A stretch of 64,000 nt of DNA from positions 372,001 through 436,000 of the forward strand of contig NZ_QRBF01000001.1 of assembly GCF_003363265.1 (NCBI RefSeq), in the 5' to 3' direction. Positions 21,422 through 31,907 of the stretch are shown here, piece after piece. Both the position numbers and the translations under genes were made by a program. Below the pieces are notes generated by a model that saw nothing but the letters and a program-made list of their open reading frames with translations, was not told the DNA's origin and ran no database searches. The stretch comes from Dyella psychrodurans. Lineage in GTDB: Bacteria; Pseudomonadota; Gammaproteobacteria; Xanthomonadales; Rhodanobacteraceae. Position 1 is the stretch's first letter; every line of letters begins with the position of its first letter.

Positions 21422-22662
21422 GCGCGACGCGGCCGAGGCTGGTCGTCATCGGCAATGGCATGGCCGGCATGCGCACCGTGGAAGAGCTGCTTCTGCTTGC
21501 GCCAGGCTTGTACGACGTCGCCGTGTTCGGCGCCGAGCCTTACGGCAATTACAACCGCATCCTGCTTTCGATGTTGCTCACTGGCGAAAAAAGCGTGGAC
21601 GAGATCATGCTCAACACGCCGGAATGGTACGTTGAGAACGACATTGCCTTGCACACCGGCGATCCGATCGTGGCGATCGATCGACGTCGCAGGCGTGTGC
21701 ATTCGCGTAAAGGCATCGAACTCGGCTACGACCGCCTCTTGATCGCCACCGGCTCGCAACCGGCGATCCTTCCTCTGCCCGGGCGGGACCTTTCGGGGGT
21801 TACCGGCTTTCGCGGTATCGATGATGTCGAGCACATGCTGGAAGCAGCGCGCACGTACCAGCATGCGGCAGTCATTGGAGGTGGCCTGCTCGGCATCGAG
21901 GCTGCCAACGGGCTTTCGCGCCGGGGCATGCGGGTGACGCTGATCCATCGTACGAATGTGTTGCTCAATCAGCAACTCAACGCCGATGCAGCGGGTCTGC
22001 TTGCACGTAACCTGCAGGGAAGGGGTCTCGAACTTCGACTCAATGCCGAAACCGTATCGCTCTACGGCAGCGAGCGCGTCGAAGGCGTGGTCTTGGCCGA
22101 TGGCAGCCGCATCAAAGCAGACCTCGTGGTGATGGCAGTCGGCGTTCGCCCGGATATCGTTCTTGCGAAATCGAGCGGTCTGCATTGCGAAAGCGGCATC
22201 GTGGTCGACGATACCTTGCAAACCTACGATCCGCACATCTACGCCGTGGGCGAATGCGTACAGCATCGCCGCGTCACGTTCGGACTGGTGGCGCCGGTGT
22301 GGGAACAGGCACGCGTGTGCGCATCGCATCTTGCGCGCTTCGGTCATCGGCGTTATCGCTCATCGCAGACAGCTACCAAGCTCAAGGTCACGGGCATCGA
22401 TCTGTATTCGGCGGGCGATTTCATCGGTGGTGCCGGCACGGACGACCTGGTGTTGCGCGATCCTCGCCGCGGTGTCTACAAGCGACTGGTGCTGAAGGGC
22501 AATCGGGTCGTCGGCGCGGTGCTGTACGGAGACGCCAAGGATGGCGGATGGTATTTCGAACTCATCCGCAGTGCAGCGGATATCACGCCGATTCGCGATC
22601 GCCTGTTGTTCGGCCAGGACTACTGCCAACCCGCTCTCGACCCGGCGAGGGCGACAGCATGA
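21418..22662 (+). CDS. FAD/NAD(P)-dependent reductase, probable NasA electron-donor subunit (NasB-like)
   Basis: 414 aa. Closely parallels the N-terminal flavin module of NirB: VVIGNGMAGMRTVEELL (FAD site), AVIGGGLLGIEAANGLSRRG (NAD(P) site) and the segment VNVDDTLQTYDPHIYAVGE-type FAD loop near residue 275. It has no iron-sulfur or siroheme domains. Lying between nirD and nasA, with ATGA overlaps on both sides, it is best read as the reductase that passes electrons from NAD(P)H to NasA, as NasB does. That role is inferred from context. Confidence 0.8.
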   Translation: MSATRPRLVVIGNGMAGMRTVEELLLLAPGLYDVAVFGAEPYGNYNRILLSMLLTGEKSVDEIMLNTPEWYVENDIALHTGDPIVAIDRRRRRVHSRKGIELGYDRLLIATGSQPAILPLPGRDLSGVTGFRGIDDVEHMLEAARTYQHAAVIGGGLLGIEAANGLSRRGMRVTLIHRTNVLLNQQLNADAAGLLARNLQGRGLELRLNAETVSLYGSERVEGVVLADGSRIKADLVVMAVGVRPDIVLAKSSGLHCESGIVVDDTLQTYDPHIYAVGECVQHRRVTFGLVAPVWEQARVCASHLARFGHRRYRSSQTATKLKVTGIDLYSAGDFIGGAGTDDLVLRDPRRGVYKRLVLKGNRVVGAVLYGDAKDGGWYFELIRSAADITPIRDRLLFGQDYCQPALDPARATA

Positions 22663-25367
22663 GCACCGCAACCACCTGTCCCTATTGCGGAGTGGGTTGT
22701 GGCGTACTTGCGCGTGTCGATGCCGACGGCGCGGTGCATGTGCAAGGTGATCCGACGCACGCCTCCAATTTCGGTCGTCTATGCGTGAAAGGGGCCGCGC
22801 TTGGCGAAACCGTCGACCTGCAAGGGCGATTGCTTCACCCCATGTTGCGCGGATCCGACGGCAGGTTGCAGCGCGTCGAATGGGGCGATGCGCTGGATCG
22901 GGTAGCCCGCGAATTTCGGCGGATCATCGACGAACACGGTCCGGACGCGGTGGCTTTCTACGTGTCCGGCCAGCTTCTCATCGAGGATTACTACGTCGTC
23001 AACAAGCTCGCCAAGGGTTATATCGGCACCGCCAATATCGATACCAACTCCCGCCTGTGCATGTCGTCCGCCGTGGCAGGCCACAAGCGTGCGTTTGGCG
23101 AAGATGTCGTGCCAGGCTGTTACGAGGACCTGGAGCAGGCCGAACTAGTCGTGCTGGTCGGTTCGAACACGGCCTGGTGCCATCCCATCGTGTTCCAGCG
23201 CATAGCCAAGACGCGAGAAGCCGGTGCGATCAAGCATGTCGTCGTGATCGACCCACGTCATACCGCCACGTGCGAATCAGCCGACCTGCATCTGCCGGTC
23301 AAGCCCGGGACCGACGTGTGGCTGTTCAACGGCCTGCTGGCATTCTTGTTCCAGCATGGGGCCATGGACGCACGCTTCGTCGATACGCATACCGAGGGAT
23401 TTGCGAAGGCGTTGGCGGTGGCTGAAGCGGAGGCCGGCGATCCTGCGGAAGTGGCTCGCATCTGCGGCCTGCAGATGTCGGATCTGCTGACCTTCTATCG
23501 CTGGTTTGCGCGTTGCGAGCGAACGGTCAGCCTGTTTTCGCAGGGCGTGAATCAATCGTCGAGCGGCACCGACAAGGTCAACAGCATCATCAACTGTCAT
23601 CTGCTGACCGGACGCATCGGCAAGCCCGGGATGGGACCCTTCTCGATCACCGGTCAACCCAATGCGATGGGAGGGCGTGAAGTCGGTGGGCTCGCCACTA
23701 TGTTGGCGGCGCACATGGAGCTGGATAAACCGGTCCACCGCGACATCGTGCAGTCGTTCTGGGGCTCACCCTGTATGGCGCATCGTCCAGGCTTGAAAGC
23801 GGTCGATTTGTTCGACGCCATCGGCGAGGGCAGGGTGAAAGCCGTGTGGATCATGGCAACCAATCCGGTGGTCAGCATGCCGGATGCCGATTGCGTCAAG
23901 CATGCGTTGGCGCGCTGCGAGTGGGTGGTGAGTTCCGACATCATGACTCACACGGACACCAACGCGTATGCGCACGCATTGCTTCCCGCGCTGGGCTGGG
24001 GCGAGAAAGACGGCACGGTCACCAACTCGGAGCGGTGCATCTCGCGTCAACGTGCGTTTCTTCCGGCACCGGGCGAGGCGAGGGCGGACTGGCGTGTCGT
24101 GTGCGACGTCGCGCGGCGTATGGGATACGCACAGGGTTTTCAGTTCAGCGCGCCACACGAGATCTTTCTTGAACATGCGCGGCTGACGGCTTTCCGTAAT
24201 GGTGATATCGAAGCGGACGGCGTGCCAGTCGCGCGTCGAATGCTCAATCTCGACGGATTGACCCATCTGAATCGCGAAGCCTACGACGCGATGACGCCCG
24301 TGCGATGGCCTGTGCTGGCTGATGGCCAGGGCACGACGCGGCTGTTTTCGGAAGGTCGCTATGCACACGCCGACGGCCGCGCGCGCTTCGTGACGGTTGC
24401 GAGTCGCATGCCTTTGCATGCAACGGATTGCGAATATCCGCTGGTTCTCAATACAGGCCGCGTGCGCGACCAGTGGCATACGATGACGCGCACCGGCAAG
24501 GCGCCACGATTGACCGGGCACACTCCCGAACCCTTCGTCGACATGCATCCGCACGATGCTTTGCGTTGTGGCGTGCGCGAAGGCGAACTCGCACGCGTAT
24601 GTTCGCGTTGGGGTGCGATGGTGGCGCGTGTGACGCACGGCGGAGGCATTCTGGCCGGCAATGTGTTCGTGCCCATTCATTGGAACGATCAGTTTGCCTC
24701 CGATGCTCGGGTGGGTGGTGTGGTCAATCCGGTGGTAGACCCGATATCCGGCGAGCCCGAATTCAAGCACACGCCCGTAAGGGTGGAGCCGTTCCCGGTG
24801 CGCTGGTACGGCTTTTTGCTCAGCCGTCGCGCGCTGGCACCCATCGGAATCAGCTATTGGACATCCATTCAAGGAGACCGTTTTCGCCGTTACGAGATTG
24901 CCCATCGCGAACAACCTGCCGAATGCGGCGAGTGGGCGCGCAGGTGGCTTGGCGTGACAGATCCTGAAGCCGATTGGCTGGAATACGAGGACCGCAGTAC
25001 GGGCGTTTACCGCGCCGCGCATCTCGTCGACGACCGCATCGAATCCTGCCTGTTCCTGGCTTCGCGTCCACACCTTCCATCAAGGCACTGGCTATCGAGC
25101 CTGTTTATGCAGGATCGACTCGAAGACGCCGATCGAATCGCGCTGCTGGTCGGCGAGCCCGCCGATCCCGAAGCGTCGACGGGCCACGTGGTCTGCTCGT
25201 GCTTCGGCGTGGGTCGCCGCACGATTTGCGACGCCATCCGCTCGCGCGACCTGGACACGCCGGCGAAGATCACCGCCCATTTACGCGCAGGCGGCAATTG
25301 CGGCTCATGCGTGCCGGAACTGCGGCAGCTCATCGCAGAGGTACGTTCGCAAGTGGAGGCTTCATGA
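22659..25367 (+). CDS. nasA: Assimilatory nitrate reductase catalytic subunit with C-terminal BFD [2Fe-2S] domain
   Basis: 902 aa, cytosolic molybdoenzyme (bis-MGD) reducing nitrate to nitrite. The N-terminal [4Fe-4S] ligands are C7, C10, C14 and C42 (CPYCGVGCG ... RLCVKG). Molybdopterin oxidoreductase landmarks include [38 protein letters not shown] and [16 protein letters not shown]. No twin-Arg signal is present. The C-terminus adds a BFD-like [2Fe-2S] domain with C846, C848, C881 and C884, an electron entry point seen in Klebsiella-type NasA. The start overlaps the previous stop and the stop overlaps cysG, both as ATGA. Confidence 0.95.
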   Translation: MSTATTCPYCGVGCGVLARVDADGAVHVQGDPTHASNFGRLCVKGAALGETVDLQGRLLHPMLRGSDGRLQRVEWGDALDRVAREFRRIIDEHGPDAVAFYVSGQLLIEDYYVVNKLAKGYIGTANIDTNSRLCMSSAVAGHKRAFGEDVVPGCYEDLEQAELVVLVGSNTAWCHPIVFQRIAKTREAGAIKHVVVIDPRHTATCESADLHLPVKPGTDVWLFNGLLAFLFQHGAMDARFVDTHTEGFAKALAVAEAEAGDPAEVARICGLQMSDLLTFYRWFARCERTVSLFSQGVNQSSSGTDKVNSIINCHLLTGRIGKPGMGPFSITGQPNAMGGREVGGLATMLAAHMELDKPVHRDIVQSFWGSPCMAHRPGLKAVDLFDAIGEGRVKAVWIMATNPVVSMPDADCVKHALARCEWVVSSDIMTHTDTNAYAHALLPALGWGEKDGTVTNSERCISRQRAFLPAPGEARADWRVVCDVARRMGYAQGFQFSAPHEIFLEHARLTAFRNGDIEADGVPVARRMLNLDGLTHLNREAYDAMTPVRWPVLADGQGTTRLFSEGRYAHADGRARFVTVASRMPLHATDCEYPLVLNTGRVRDQWHTMTRTGKAPRLTGHTPEPFVDMHPHDALRCGVREGELARVCSRWGAMVARVTHGGGILAGNVFVPIHWNDQFASDARVGGVVNPVVDPISGEPEFKHTPVRVEPFPVRWYGFLLSRRALAPIGISYWTSIQGDRFRRYEIAHREQPAECGEWARRWLGVTDPEADWLEYEDRSTGVYRAAHLVDDRIESCLFLASRPHLPSRHWLSSLFMQDRLEDADRIALLVGEPADPEASTGHVVCSCFGVGRRTICDAIRSRDLDTPAKITAHLRAGGNCGSCVPELRQLIAEVRSQVEAS

Positions 25368-26806
25368 CACTCTATCCATTATTCGCAGATCTGACCGGCT
25401 TACCCGTCCTGGTAGTGGGCGGCGGTGCTGTCGCGGAACGCAAAATAGAGTCGCTGCTCGCAACCGGTGCACAAGTGCGGATAGGGGCGAAGGAACTTTG
25501 CGCAACGCTGAGGGAATGGGTTTCACAAGGGCGAATTGAACATATCGGCGAGTCATTCCAACCTGCCTGGCTGGACGATGCATGGCTGGTCATCGCCGCG
25601 ACAGACGATACGGAACTCAACACCTGCATCGCTGCTCTGGCGTACGAACGACGCATCTTTGCGAATGTCGTGGACGATGCGACGCTTTCGCGCTTTCAGG
25701 TGCCAGCCGTGGTGGACCGTGCACCCTTGACCGTTGCCATCTCCACGGCAGGCGCTGCGCCTGCTTTGGCGCGCCGCGTACGCGAAATGCTGGAATCCCT
25801 GCTCGATCATGCGTGGGGATCGCTCATCGCGTTGGCTCAACGCCACCGTTCCCGCATCACCGCGCGCTGGCCGGATACGGCCGGGCGGCGCGCGTTCTAC
25901 GACTGGCTGCACGATGGGCCGGTGATGTCGTTGCTGCGCACCGCGCAACCGGCCAAGGCCGAGCGAGCCATGCTGAATGCGTTGAACTCTCCGGCAGCGC
26001 CGTCGCGGAAAGGCTTGGTGCTACTGGTAGGTGCAGGCCCTGGAAATCCGGAATTGCTCACCTTGCGGGCGTTACGCGCCCTCAATCAGGCGGATGTGAT
26101 TCTCTACGACCAACTGGTCGGCGCTGGCGTTCTGGCGCTTGCCCGTCGCGATGCGGAACGCATCGACGTAGGCAAACGTTGCGGCGGACGGCATACACAG
26201 CAGGAGCACATCCATCGACTCATGCTCGACCATGCGCGTGCCGGTCGTTGCGTCGTCCGGTTGAAGGGAGGCGATCCCTTTGTCTTTGGCCGCGGTGGTG
26301 AGGAAATGGCATTTCTGCGCAGACACGGCATCGCCTACGAAATCGTTCCAGGCATCACCGCAGCGCTGGCCTGTGCCGCCTATGCCGGGATTCCGTTGAC
26401 GCATCGCGATCATGCACGTTCGGTGCACCTTCTCACCGGCCATGGCAAGGATTCGCTCGACGCGATGGACTGGCCGGCCCTGGCACAAGGCCGCCAGACC
26501 CTGGCGGTTTATATGAGCGTGTCCAGGCTCGATGAACTCACGCATCGGCTATTGGCGCACGGCCGGCATCCGGACACGCCATTTGCCATCGTGGAAAATG
26601 GCACGATGGCGCAACAGCGTGTATTGCACGGTGTCCTGCACAAGCTTCCGGAGAGCGCCAGACAACACGCCATACAGTCGCCGGCGTTGTTGATCATCGG
26701 AGAGGTAACGGCCATGGCCAGCGAGCACGCCTGGTTCGGCGAACGAATGCAGCGCGCGGAGGATGCCACCGAGCACGCGGCTTTGGAGCTCTGCGAACAT
26801 GGTTGA
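25364..26806 (+). CDS. cysG: Siroheme synthase CysG
   Basis: 480 aa, trifunctional. The N-terminal precorrin-2 dehydrogenase/sirohydrochlorin ferrochelatase half starts [20 protein letters not shown]. The C-terminal uroporphyrinogen-III C-methyltransferase half (from about 215) has [34 protein letters not shown] and [19 protein letters not shown]. It makes the siroheme needed by NirB. ATG at 25364 overlaps the nasA stop by 4 bp. The 3' end overlaps the hemD-like gene by 8 bp. Confidence 0.95.
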   Translation: MTLYPLFADLTGLPVLVVGGGAVAERKIESLLATGAQVRIGAKELCATLREWVSQGRIEHIGESFQPAWLDDAWLVIAATDDTELNTCIAALAYERRIFANVVDDATLSRFQVPAVVDRAPLTVAISTAGAAPALARRVREMLESLLDHAWGSLIALAQRHRSRITARWPDTAGRRAFYDWLHDGPVMSLLRTAQPAKAERAMLNALNSPAAPSRKGLVLLVGAGPGNPELLTLRALRALNQADVILYDQLVGAGVLALARRDAERIDVGKRCGGRHTQQEHIHRLMLDHARAGRCVVRLKGGDPFVFGRGGEEMAFLRRHGIAYEIVPGITAALACAAYAGIPLTHRDHARSVHLLTGHGKDSLDAMDWPALAQGRQTLAVYMSVSRLDELTHRLLAHGRHPDTPFAIVENGTMAQQRVLHGVLHKLPESARQHAIQSPALLIIGEVTAMASEHAWFGERMQRAEDATEHAALELCEHG

Positions 26807-27635
26807 AATCAGTGCCGATCATCCGTTGCGGGGAAAGTGCGTCGCACTTCCTGAGACGCGCGAACTGGATCTGTTCGCGGCGCTGCTCGAACGCCGCGGC
26901 GCTTCGGTGCTGCGTTGTCCATTGGTCGACATCCGCGATGCACCCGAGCCCGAAAAAGTACTGGCCTGGCTGCGCATGTTCTGCACCGAAGGATGCGACG
27001 ATCTGCTCCTTTTTACCGGCGAAGGTTTGCGCAGGATGCTGAGTCTGCTCGAGCACCATCTGCCCGAATTGAGGCAAGGCTTTCTCGCACAACTTGCCAG
27101 CGTACGCATCATCGCGCGCGGCCCCAAGCCTGGACGCGTATTGCGCGAGCTTGGCATCAAGCCTGCACTGGTAGCCGATCCGGCCACCACGCCCGGCATG
27201 ATTGCACTGCTGCGTACGCTGGACCTGAAGGGACGGCGGGTAGGTGTCCAGCTCTATGGCAGCGAACCCAACACACCGTTGATGGATTTCCTCGCCGAAG
27301 CCGGCGCGCAGGTACTGGCCGTGGCCCCTTATGTCTATGCCGATGCGGTCGCGGATGCCGACGTGCTGGCGTTGGTGGACACCATGCACCGTGGACTCGT
27401 CGATGCGATTGCTTTTACAAGCCTGCAGCAGGTGAGTCGCCTGTTTCGTCTTGCCGAAACATCACAAAAGCGCGATGTGCTGCTGCAGGCCCTGGCGCGC
27501 ACGACGGTGGCGGCCATCGGCCCGGTCGTGGCGGAGGCACTGCGAGCTCACGGTGTAAAGCCACAGGTCGTTCCGGAAGGAAGTTTTCATTTGAAACCGC
27601 TGACGCAGGCCTTGATCGAAAAGCTGGTCGGTTGA
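26799..27635 (+). CDS. Uroporphyrinogen-III synthase-family protein (HemD-like)
   Basis: 278 aa. The HemD pattern is seen in [24 protein letters not shown] at the start, [13 protein letters not shown] in the middle, [14 protein letters not shown], and the C-terminal [25 protein letters not shown]. HemD closes hydroxymethylbilane to uroporphyrinogen III, the substrate that CysG methylates, so its place at the end of the nitrate operon makes biochemical sense. The usual hemC partner is absent here, so this may be a second HemD-like copy dedicated to siroheme supply. That copy number is unverified. Confidence 0.82.
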   Translation: MVEISADHPLRGKCVALPETRELDLFAALLERRGASVLRCPLVDIRDAPEPEKVLAWLRMFCTEGCDDLLLFTGEGLRRMLSLLEHHLPELRQGFLAQLASVRIIARGPKPGRVLRELGIKPALVADPATTPGMIALLRTLDLKGRRVGVQLYGSEPNTPLMDFLAEAGAQVLAVAPYVYADAVADADVLALVDTMHRGLVDAIAFTSLQQVSRLFRLAETSQKRDVLLQALARTTVAAIGPVVAEALRAHGVKPQVVPEGSFHLKPLTQALIEKLVG

Positions 27636-27764
27636 CCGCCATCCGATCTAATGATCAGCGCTGCGCAGGATGCCGCTCCACTGTCTGCTTTATGACTACG
27701 GAGCCGCGCTGTCAGGTGAAAGAGTGCCCGTAAATGTGGCATGGAAGAAGGTCGCGAGTGAACC

Positions 27765-27783
27765 GCCAGGCTTCGCGCCTGGC
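27765..27783. terminator. Hairpin between convergent hemD-like and cyoD genes
   Basis: GCCAGGC (27765-27771) and GCCTGGC (27777-27783) form a perfect 7-bp stem over TTCGC. It lies between two convergent genes, but neither strand shows a clear T run. Confidence 0.45.
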
Positions 27784-27804
27784 AGCTCACGAATCCGATC
27801 GCCG

Positions 27805-28185
27805 TTACTCCCGCGACATGGCGCCTTGCACTGTCACATGCGTCGGCATCATGTTGACATTGGCATTGTGCATGACCCATAGCGATCCTGCGACGACGAT
27901 GGCTATGAGCAACCCCGTGCATGCGAAAACGGCGGTATTGGTGCGCTGGTCGGGATGGCTTCCAAGATGCAGGAAGTACACCAGTTGCACCAGCAGCTGC
28001 GCCACGCATAAGGCGACGATGCACACCAATCGCCACGGATGCGGTACGGCGTTCGACATGATGGTACCGAAGGCGGCTGCGGTGATGGCCAGGGAAAGCA
28101 CGAAGCCAATCACATAGGACTTCATGCCGCTGTTCGTGTCTGGTTGCGTATGACTGGATGTGGCGCGCGGGAGAGATGTGTTCAC
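27805..28185 (-). CDS. cyoD: Cytochrome bo3 ubiquinol oxidase subunit IV
   Basis: 126 aa with three membrane segments: YVIGFVLSLAITAAAFGTIM, VCIVALCVAQLLVQLVYFLHLG and VFACTGLLIAIVVAGSLWVM. LVQLVYFLHL is typical of CyoD. It is an accessory subunit that helps assemble the copper site. GTG at 28185 is chosen because it overlaps the cyoC stop as GTGA; the frame runs on upstream inside cyoC. It is the last gene of cyoABCD. Confidence 0.9.
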   Translation of the reverse strand: MNTSLPRATSSHTQPDTNSGMKSYVIGFVLSLAITAAAFGTIMSNAVPHPWRLVCIVALCVAQLLVQLVYFLHLGSHPDQRTNTAVFACTGLLIAIVVAGSLWVMHNANVNMMPTHVTVQGAMSRE

Positions 28186-28784
28186 AGAAATTCCCTCAAG
28201 TAGACGAATGTGAAAACACAGATCCAGACGAGATCGAGGAAATGCCAGAACAAGCTCAGGCAGTTCAGGCGCCGAAGCACGACCTCGTCCACCCCGTAAT
28301 GGAACACCTGATGCATCATCACGCCGAGCCATAGGATGCCGAGCGTCACATGCAGGCCGTGCGTGCCCACCAGGGTGAAATACGCAGAGAGAAACGCGCT
28401 GACGCCGGGACCTGCGCCGTCATGGATCAGCGCGGCGAATTCATGCAGTTCCATGCCGACGAAGGCCGCGCCCAACAGCAAGGTCACGGCCAGCCACACA
28501 AGCAATGCATTGCGGCGGCCTGCCTTGGCGCTCAGCATGCCGGCGCCAAAAGTGAAGCTGCTGAGCAGCAGCAGAAGTGTCTCGCCAGCCACGTAACGCA
28601 GGTTGAAAATATCGCGACCTGCCGGGCCATCCGCCGTATTGCCGGCGAGCACGCCGAATGTCGCGAACAGCACGGCAAAGATGAGGCAATCGCTCATCAG
28701 GTAGATCCAGAACCCGAGCGTGGTCATGGATGACGTGTCATGCGAGGCATGATCGTGCATGACGGGAAGGGTGGTGCTGCTCAT
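28182..28784 (-). CDS. cyoC: Cytochrome bo3 ubiquinol oxidase subunit III
   Basis: 200 aa, five membrane segments, COX3 family. TTLGFWIYLMSDCLIFAVLF, NLRYVAGETLLLLLSSFTFG and FTLVGTHGLHVTLGILWLGV are landmark helices. The gene starts 2 bp after the cyoB stop and overlaps cyoD by 4 bp, so translation is probably coupled. Confidence 0.94.
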   Translation of the reverse strand: MSSTTLPVMHDHASHDTSSMTTLGFWIYLMSDCLIFAVLFATFGVLAGNTADGPAGRDIFNLRYVAGETLLLLLSSFTFGAGMLSAKAGRRNALLVWLAVTLLLGAAFVGMELHEFAALIHDGAGPGVSAFLSAYFTLVGTHGLHVTLGILWLGVMMHQVFHYGVDEVVLRRLNCLSLFWHFLDLVWICVFTFVYLREFL

Positions 28785-28786
28785 GG

Positions 28787-30802
28787 TCAGGCTGCTTCCT
28801 GATGACGGGACGATGGCTGGCTTATCCGCGTAACCGTGGCAAGACGCGCGTACCGTTCATTTTCGATGCGCGCCACTTCGTTGGCCGGTACGTAGTAGTC
28901 CGTGTCGCGGTTGTACGTACGCGCGATGAACGTCACCACGATGGCAGCCAGCGACACCAGGGCCAACGGCCAGATGTGCCACACCAGCGCGAAGCACAGC
29001 GGGAGAGACCACGCCGCCATGATGAAGCCGTCGCCGGTGTTGCGCGGCATGTGAATGGGCTCGTAGTGCTCCGGTTTCACATAGGCGCGACCGTGGACCT
29101 TGTTGTCCCAATGCTGTTCCAGCGACGTGATCGTCGGAATCGTCGCAAAGTTATAAAACGGCGCAGGCGAAGCGGTGGACCATTCAAGGCTGCGCGCGTT
29201 CCATGGATCGCCGGTGAGATCCCGGTTTTCATGACGATGACGAATGCTGACGAAGAACTGGATACCCGTGGAGAGGATGCCCATCGCGATCACCACCGCG
29301 CCAGCCAGCGCCACCACCAGCCAGGGATGCCAATCGGGATTGTCGTAGTGATTCATGCGACGCGTCATGCCATCGAAGCCAAGCACGTACAGCGGCATGA
29401 AGGCGAGATAGAACCCGATCTGCCAGCACCAGAACGAGACCTTGCCCCAGCGCTCGTCCAGCGTGAATCCGAACACCTTGGGGAACCAGAAATTGATGGC
29501 GGCCAGGCTGCCGAACACCACGCCGCCGATGATCACGTTGTGGAAATGCGCAACCAGAAACAGACTGTTGTGCAAGACGAAGTCGGCCCCCGGCACCGCC
29601 AGCAGCACACCCGTCATGCCGCCGACGGCGAAACACACCATGAAGCCCACTGTCCACAGCGCGGACGAGTGATAGCGCACGCGTCCGCGGAACATCGTGA
29701 ACAGCCAGTTGAACAGCTTCACCCCCGTGGGGATCGAAATGATCGACGTCATGATGCCGAAGAAGGCATTGACGTTCGCGCCCGAACCCATGGTGAAGAA
29801 ATGGTGCAGCCATACGAAGAACGACAACACGCCGATGGATGCCGTGGCGTACACCATCGACTTGTAGCCGAACAAAGGTTTGCCGGAAAAAGTCGGGATG
29901 ATTTCCGAAAACGCACCAAAGCAGGGCAGGATCAGGATGTACACCTCCGGGTGGCCCCACACCCAGATCAGGTTGATGTACATCATCGCGTTGCCGCCCG
30001 CCTCGTTGGTGAAGAAGTGCATGCCGAGGTAGCGGTCGGCCGCGAGCATCGCCAGTGTGGCCGTAAGGACCGGGAACACGGCGACGATGAGCACGCAAGT
30101 GATCAGCGCCGTCCAGGTGAACACCGGCATCTTCATCAGGTTCATGCCCGGCGCACGCATGCGCAGGATGGTCACCATCAGGTTGACACCAGTAAGCAAT
30201 GTGCCAAGACCCGATGCCTGTAACGACCATATGTAATAGTCCACGCCCACGGTCGGGCTGTAGCCCAGTTCGGATAGTGGTGGATACGCCACCCAACCCG
30301 TGGCGGCGAAATCACCCACGAACATCGACATCATGACCAGCACGACGCCCACGGCCGTGAGCCAGAAGCTGAATTGATTGAGGAATGGGAACGCCACGTC
30401 GCGCGCGCCGATCTGCAGCGGCACGATCACGTTCATCAGGCCGAGAATCAGCGGCGTGGCCACGAAGAAGATCATGATCACACCGTGGGCGGTGAAGATC
30501 TGGTCGTAATGATGAGGCGGCAGGTAGCCGGCGCTGCCGCTTGCGGCGATCGCCTGCTGCGCGCGCATCATGATGGCGTCGGCAAAGCCGCGCAGCAGCA
30601 TGACCAAGGCGAGGATGATGTACATCACGCCGATGCGCTTGTGGTCCACCGACGTGAACCATTCGCTCCACAAATATCTCCACTTGCGGTAGTAAGTGAT
30701 GGCGCCGAGCAAGGCCGCGCCAAGGAGGCACACCGCCAGCAGCGTGCCCATGATGATGGGCTCGTCGAAAGGAATGGCACTGAGGCTGAGTTTCCCGAAC
30801 AT
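28787..30802 (-). CDS. cyoB: Cytochrome bo3 ubiquinol oxidase subunit I
   Basis: 671 aa, heme-copper oxidase subunit I with about 15 helices. Metal ligands are visible: the low-spin heme His in [11 protein letters not shown], the CuB/Tyr motif [14 protein letters not shown], the CuB pair in [10 protein letters not shown], and the heme ligands in [12 protein letters not shown]. It oxidises ubiquinol, reduces O2 to water and pumps protons in the inner membrane. AAGGAG precedes ATG at 30802, and cyoA ends 5 bp upstream. Confidence 0.97.
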   Translation of the reverse strand: MFGKLSLSAIPFDEPIIMGTLLAVCLLGAALLGAITYYRKWRYLWSEWFTSVDHKRIGVMYIILALVMLLRGFADAIMMRAQQAIAASGSAGYLPPHHYDQIFTAHGVIMIFFVATPLILGLMNVIVPLQIGARDVAFPFLNQFSFWLTAVGVVLVMMSMFVGDFAATGWVAYPPLSELGYSPTVGVDYYIWSLQASGLGTLLTGVNLMVTILRMRAPGMNLMKMPVFTWTALITCVLIVAVFPVLTATLAMLAADRYLGMHFFTNEAGGNAMMYINLIWVWGHPEVYILILPCFGAFSEIIPTFSGKPLFGYKSMVYATASIGVLSFFVWLHHFFTMGSGANVNAFFGIMTSIISIPTGVKLFNWLFTMFRGRVRYHSSALWTVGFMVCFAVGGMTGVLLAVPGADFVLHNSLFLVAHFHNVIIGGVVFGSLAAINFWFPKVFGFTLDERWGKVSFWCWQIGFYLAFMPLYVLGFDGMTRRMNHYDNPDWHPWLVVALAGAVVIAMGILSTGIQFFVSIRHRHENRDLTGDPWNARSLEWSTASPAPFYNFATIPTITSLEQHWDNKVHGRAYVKPEHYEPIHMPRNTGDGFIMAAWSLPLCFALVWHIWPLALVSLAAIVVTFIARTYNRDTDYYVPANEVARIENERYARLATVTRISQPSSRHQEAA

Positions 30803-30807
30803 GGTGA

Positions 30808-31755
30808 TTACTCCTTGGCCCGGTTTGTCGCGTTGCGCATGCCCGGCATGCCGGACATCGATGGCATGTACTGATTCACCACTTCATCGAACAGGCCGCT
30901 GTCGACCGTCGCGTAGGTGGCAGGCGCGTTGTTGACGCTGGGGCGGGCAAGTGTCAGGTAGCTATCGTGAGTAAGCGTTCCGGAACCGTGCCTTGTGCTC
31001 GCGACCCAGGCGCGGAAATCCGCATCGCTGGTGGCTTTGACTTCGAAGCGCATGTCCGAAAAACCCGCGCCGCTGAAAGCGGACGACATGCCGCGATACG
31101 TGCCCGGTTCATCGGCGATCAGATGCAACTGCGTCTGCATGCCCGCCATGGCGTACACCTGACTGCCGAGGCTCGGTATGAAGAACGAGTTCATGATCGA
31201 GTCCGCCGTCAGCTGGAAATTGATCGGCGTCTTCGCAGGCACCACCAACTGGTTCACCGTGGCGATGCCGTAATCCGGGTAGATGAATAGCCACTTCCAG
31301 TTCAACGCAACCACCTGCACTCGAACGGGTTGCGCATTTGACGTCAGCGGGCGATAGGGATCGAGCGCATGCGTCGTTCCCCAGATCAACACGGAGAGGA
31401 AAACCACGATCACGCAAGGAATGCCCCACACCACGATCTCGATGCCGGTGGAGTGCGCCCACGTCGGGTCATAAGTCGCTTGCTTGTTGGTATCGCGATA
31501 GCGCCAGAAGAAAAACAGGGTCAATGCGATGACCGGAATCACCACGGCCAGCATGATTCCCAGCGCCACCACGATCAGGTGGCGTTCCTGCATGCCGATA
31601 TCGCCGCGCGGGTCGAACAGGGCCAGATGGCAGCCGGCCAGCAGGACCGTGACTCCAAAGACGGCCAGCCGGGAAAGCATCCGCAGAGGGGAGCGCCTGC
31701 CTCGATGCGGCTGGTCTTCCATGATCCGTACAAGCTGGGTAACTCGATGGCGCAT
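30808..31755 (-). CDS. cyoA: Cytochrome bo3 ubiquinol oxidase subunit II (lipoprotein)
   Basis: About 315 aa. A lipobox (LLAGC) near residue 41 indicates a lipoprotein, followed by two membrane helices and a periplasmic cupredoxin domain ([40 protein letters not shown]). The CuA ligands of cytochrome c oxidases are missing ([13 protein letters not shown]), as expected for a quinol oxidase. The start is uncertain: ATG at 31755 has AAGG 8 bases upstream, but ATG at 31722 or 31680 would give a more usual signal peptide. First gene of cyoABCD. Confidence 0.9.
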   Translation of the reverse strand: MRHRVTQLVRIMEDQPHRGRRSPLRMLSRLAVFGVTVLLAGCHLALFDPRGDIGMQERHLIVVALGIMLAVVIPVIALTLFFFWRYRDTNKQATYDPTWAHSTGIEIVVWGIPCVIVVFLSVLIWGTTHALDPYRPLTSNAQPVRVQVVALNWKWLFIYPDYGIATVNQLVVPAKTPINFQLTADSIMNSFFIPSLGSQVYAMAGMQTQLHLIADEPGTYRGMSSAFSGAGFSDMRFEVKATSDADFRAWVASTRHGSGTLTHDSYLTLARPSVNNAPATYATVDSGLFDEVVNQYMPSMSGMPGMRNATNRAKE

Positions 31756-31825
31756 ATGGCACACCTTGGGTAGGGAGTCGGTTACGCATCACCGCACCCG
31801 ACCAGTCAGAGTTCCCTATGCATGG

Positions 31826-31907
31826 ATCCATGTACGGTTTGCGCGCATACTAGGCTCAGACAAAATCCATACATTGACGGCAAAGTGACGCGGACAATAT
31901 CCATACA
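31826..31907 (+). promoter_or_regulatory. Three ATCCATRYA repeats between cyoA and the MocR gene
   Basis: ATCCATGTA (31826-31834), ATCCATACA (31865-31873) and ATCCATACA (31899-31907) run in the same direction at 39- and 34-bp intervals. The first is part of a perfect 12-bp palindrome, CATGGATCCATG (31821-31832). MocR-type regulators usually bind direct repeats at their own divergent promoter, so these are operator candidates. If GTG 31885 is the MocR start, the third copy lies inside the coding region. Confidence 0.5.

Noticed and set aside
24974-25363. Upstream extension of the cysG frame into nasA
   Set aside because: CysG begins at the conserved TLYPLFADL sequence at 25364, overlapping the nasA stop; the upstream residues are an out-of-frame reading of NasA.
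28802-30223. Long plus-strand frame opposite cyoB
   Set aside because: His/Arg-rich antisense shadow of the conserved oxidase subunit, with no domain of its own.
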